From contig QIAR01000014.1 of NCBI GenBank assembly GCA_003225595.1, positions 1 through 9,321 of the forward strand: a DNA stretch of 9,321 nucleotides, written 5' to 3'. A model generated the notes under the pieces. That model was not told the origin of the DNA. It did no database searches and saw nothing but the letters and a program-made list of their open reading frames with translations. A program made the translations under genes and the position numbers. Each line of letters starts with the position of its first letter. Position 1 is the stretch's first letter. This document shows positions 7,271-9,321 of the stretch, in pieces. This stretch comes from Acidobacteriota bacterium. Its GTDB lineage: Bacteria; Acidobacteriota; Terriglobia; Terriglobales; Acidobacteriaceae.

Positions 7271-8728
7271 TTAGCCGACGCTGCCCTCCAGGCTGACACT
7301 TAACAGTTTCTGAGCCTCTACTGCGAACTCCATGGGAAGTTCGCGGAACACGCGTTTGCAGAAACCATTCACGATCATGGAAACCGCGTCTTCCGGCTTC
7401 AATCCGCGCTGGCGGAGATAAAAGAGCTGATCCTCGCCAATTTTCGACGTGGAAGCCTCGTGTTCCATACGCGCCGTGGAGTTCCTTACCTCGATGTAGG
7501 GGAACGTGTGAGCGCCGCATCTGTCGCCGATCAGAAGCGAGTCGCACTGCGTGTAGTTGCGTGCCCCAGTGGCACCTTTCAGGATTTTCACCAGTCCTCG
7601 GTAGGTGTTCTGCCCATGACCGGCAGAGAGGCCCTTGGAGACAACAGTGCTGCGCGTGTTCTTCCCGATGTGGATCATCTTCGTGCCGGTGTCGGCCTGC
7701 TGGTAATTATTGGTGAGAGCAACCGAGTAGAACTCACCCACCGAGTTGTCACCTTGCAAGATGCAGCTCGGATATTTCCAGGTGATGGCCGATCCGGTCT
7801 CCACTTGCGTCCACGAGATCTTCGAGTTCACACCCAGGCATTTGCCGCGTTTGGTAACGAAGTTGTAAATCCCGCCCTTGCCTTCTTTGTCGCCCGGGTA
7901 CCAGTTCTGCACAGTGGAGTACTTGATCTGTGCGTTATCGAGCGCAACCAACTCAACTACCGCAGCATGCAACTGGTTTTGATCGCGGATCGGGGCGGTG
8001 CAGCCTTCCAAATAGCTCACGTAGGAGCCCTCGTCGGCAACGATCAGCGTGCGCTCGAACTGGCCCGTCTCCGCAGCGTTAATGCGGAAATAGGTGGACA
8101 GCTCCAGCGGACAGCGAACTCCCTTTGGCACGTAGACAAATGACCCGTCAGTGAAAACCGCTGCGTTGAGTGAGGCGAAAAAGTTGTCAGTGTACGGCAC
8201 CACCGAACCCAGGTATTTCTGGACGAGCTCGGGATGCTTCTGCACAGCTTCTGAGAACGAGCAGAAAACAACGCCGAGCTCAGCCAGCTTATCCTTGAAC
8301 GTGGTAGCTACGGAAACGCTGTCGAACACTGCGTCCACGGCCACACCCGCGAAGAGCTTCTGCTCCTCGAGGGGAATACCGAGTTTTTCGTACGTGCGCA
8401 GGATCTCTGGGTCCAGTTCCTCCAGGTTCTGCAGGCTGGGCTTCCGTTTAGGCGCCGAGTAGTAAGTGATCTCCTGATAGTTGATGGGCCCGTATTTGAT
8501 GTTGGCCCACTTAGGTTCGGCTTCGGCCTTTTCCAGCGACGCCCAGTGGTGATAGGCCTTCAGCCTCCACTGGAGCATGAACTCCGGTTCCTTTTTCTTG
8601 GCCGAGATCAGACGAATGGTTTCCTCGTTCAAGCCCTTGGGGACTCTTTCCTCTTCGATATCGGTAACAAAACCCCACTTGTACTCTCGATCGGCCAAAT
8701 CTCGAATCGTATTTAGGTTTGAATTCAT
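7271..8728 (-). CDS. sufB: Fe-S scaffold complex subunit SufB
   Basis: SufB is the core scaffold subunit that receives sulfur and builds clusters together with SufC and SufD. At 485 residues it is of normal length. It shows the N-terminal YKWGFVTDIEEERVPKGL (16-33), KPEWANI-like KWANIKYGPINYQEITYYSAPK (73-94), VPKGVRCPLELSTYFRIN (200-217), EGCTAP with C243, and the C-terminal GDRCGAHTFPYIEV with C404 and GEDQLFYLRQRG (431-442). C243 and C404 align with the two E. coli SufB cysteines implicated in sulfur entry and cluster assembly, and E432 with the assembly-site glutamate. The ATG at 8728 has GGGAGA about 5 nt upstream and overlaps the regulator stop in ATGA. It is the first structural gene of the operon, separated by 59 nt from sufC. 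A long plus-strand open frame lies antisense to it and is a coding shadow. Confidence 0.98.
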   Translation of the reverse strand: MNSNLNTIRDLADREYKWGFVTDIEEERVPKGLNEETIRLISAKKKEPEFMLQWRLKAYHHWASLEKAEAEPKWANIKYGPINYQEITYYSAPKRKPSLQNLEELDPEILRTYEKLGIPLEEQKLFAGVAVDAVFDSVSVATTFKDKLAELGVVFCSFSEAVQKHPELVQKYLGSVVPYTDNFFASLNAAVFTDGSFVYVPKGVRCPLELSTYFRINAAETGQFERTLIVADEGSYVSYLEGCTAPIRDQNQLHAAVVELVALDNAQIKYSTVQNWYPGDKEGKGGIYNFVTKRGKCLGVNSKISWTQVETGSAITWKYPSCILQGDNSVGEFYSVALTNNYQQADTGTKMIHIGKNTRSTVVSKGLSAGHGQNTYRGLVKILKGATGARNYTQCDSLLIGDRCGAHTFPYIEVRNSTARMEHEASTSKIGEDQLFYLRQRGLKPEDAVSMIVNGFCKRVFRELPMEFAVEAQKLLSVSLEGSVG

Positions 8729-9207
8729 TGCATTCTCCCGGACACAAAACCAATGGTGGGAACCACATTGCCGCGCGCATCCTTGATAGCCGTCAGTTGC
8801 AGAGGTTGAATCAAGTCAGACAGCATTACCTTTTCCAAAGCCCCTCGCACCACTTGGCTGATGATCCGCTGATTGCTCTTGATAGGACAATACCGCTCCA
8901 GGTCACATAGCCCGGAAATGTCGGTGCTGCACTCCGTAAGTGCGATGGGACCCTCAAGAGCAGCCACGATCTCGGCCACGGAGATGTCGTGCGGTTCCTT
9001 CGCCAGGCTATACCCACCTTTCATGCCACGATGTGAAATCAACAACCCACTTTGCAGAAGCTCCTTCAGAAGCTTGCTCACCGTCGGCAGCGGGAGCCGA
9101 GACTCCCTAGCTAAGTCGCGCGCCGTGTGTAGGGACCGCTCGTGATTGCGTGCAATACAGGTCATCAGAACTAGCCCGTAGTCTGTGAGTTTGCCTAACC
9201 GGATCAT
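8725..9207 (-). CDS. Rrf2-family transcriptional regulator of the suf operon (IscR-like)
   Basis: The 160-residue protein is an Rrf2/IscR-type repressor, closest in character to the SUF-system regulator subgroup first described in Xanthomonas. The N-terminal winged helix-turn-helix is clear: MIRLGKLTDYGLVLM, the recognition region LPLPTVSKLLKELLQSGLL (38-56), and the wing HRGMKGGYSLAK (59-70), then ISVAEIVAALEGPIALTEC. The sensor loop has three cysteines, C93, C101 and C107 (C-x7-C-x5-C), likely ligands of an Fe-S cluster. The IscR histidine three residues after the third cysteine is replaced by K110. The start at 9207 fits the family and has AAAGG 8 nt upstream. The stop overlaps the sufB start (ATGA), so regulator and target genes are translated together and probably autoregulated through the palindrome at 9276-9293. 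The exact orthology (IscR, SufR or another) is not settled, so no symbol is given. Confidence 0.94.
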   Translation of the reverse strand: MIRLGKLTDYGLVLMTCIARNHERSLHTARDLARESRLPLPTVSKLLKELLQSGLLISHRGMKGGYSLAKEPHDISVAEIVAALEGPIALTECSTDISGLCDLERYCPIKSNQRIISQVVRGALEKVMLSDLIQPLQLTAIKDARGNVVPTIGFVSGRMQ

Positions 9208-9214
9208 CGCTGAC

Positions 9215-9235
9215 GCCTTTGCCCTTTGCCCTTTG
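9215..9235 (-). repeat. Short tandem repeat in the regulator leader
   Basis: Read on the minus strand, the leader contains two full copies of AAAGGGC followed by a partial copy AAAGGC. The last AAAGG is the probable ribosome-binding site of the regulator gene, 8 nt before its ATG at 9207. Each copy offers an alternative purine-rich site, so a change in copy number could alter initiation or spacing. Confidence 0.6.
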
Positions 9236-9275
9236 GAGGACCTTACTGACTGCCCACCTAGGTAGATCGCAATTA

Positions 9276-9293
9276 GTACTGTTTCAGTACAGT
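9276..9293. promoter_or_regulatory. Palindromic candidate operator for the suf operon
   Basis: GTACTG-TTT-CAGTAC at 9276-9290 is a perfect 6+6 bp dyad. An overlapping dyad ACTGT-N6-ACAGT spans 9278-9293. It lies about 70 nt upstream of the regulator start codon and directly downstream of the likely -10 element, so a bound repressor would cover the start of transcription. The Rrf2 protein encoded immediately downstream is the natural candidate binder. The match to any published motif was not tested. Confidence 0.55.
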
Positions 9294-9296
9294 TTT

Positions 9297-9302
9297 ATTG
9301 TA
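9297..9302 (-). promoter_or_regulatory. Candidate -10 element of the suf operon promoter
   Basis: On the minus strand TACAAT matches the TATAAT consensus at five of six positions, in an AT-rich stretch (CTATTACAATAAAA). Transcription would begin near 9289-9291, inside the palindrome, leaving a leader of about 80 nt before the regulator. The matching -35 element would fall at or beyond the window edge, so it cannot be checked. Confidence 0.4.
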
Positions 9303-9321
9303 ATAGAGAAGGGAGGCCTTT

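Noticed and set aside
7460..8143. Long plus-strand open frame (227 codons) antisense to sufB
   Set aside because: It lies fully inside sufB, whose motifs are intact on the other strand. The translation resembles no family I know and there is no clear ribosome-binding site. It is a codon-bias shadow.

Overview
The window is about 9.3 kb of dense bacterial chromosome. It holds two housekeeping gene groups that face each other across a 294-bp non-coding gap. Base composition is moderately GC-rich and even throughout. I see no transposase, integrase, phage gene, CRISPR array, tRNA or rRNA. The gene set, a six-gene SUF operon headed by an Rrf2 regulator and containing both SufU and SufT, would suit an Acidobacteriota-like or related Gram-negative lineage. 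That placement is a low-confidence inference from gene order and protein character, not from a marker gene.

Plus strand, about 120-2420: thpR (RNA 2',3'-cyclic phosphodiesterase), plsY (acyl-phosphate:glycerol-3-phosphate acyltransferase) and gpsA (glycerol-3-phosphate dehydrogenase). GpsA makes glycerol-3-phosphate and PlsY acylates it, so the pair covers entry into phospholipid synthesis. Their reading frames overlap in an ATGA. The thpR gene lies just upstream and has no obvious metabolic link to them.

Minus strand, read from 9302 down to 2715: an Rrf2-family regulator, then sufB, sufC, sufD, sufS, sufU and sufT. SufB, SufC and SufD form the scaffold/ATPase complex. SufS takes sulfur from cysteine, SufU is its zinc-dependent sulfur acceptor, and SufT is a late-acting DUF59 maturation factor. 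The regulator has three cysteines that could hold an Fe-S cluster. A 15-16 bp palindrome overlaps the expected transcription start of the operon, which suggests feedback control by cluster status. Several genes are joined by ATGA or TGATG overlaps (regulator-sufB, sufD-sufS, sufS-sufU), and the remaining gaps are 12-59 nt, so the seven genes read as one transcript.

All catalytic motifs I checked are intact, and I see no broken gene. I found no previously undescribed system here. The points most worth a second look are the candidate operator, the missing IscR-type histidine ligand in the regulator, the N-terminal extension of SufS, and the absence of a clear terminator between the convergent operons.
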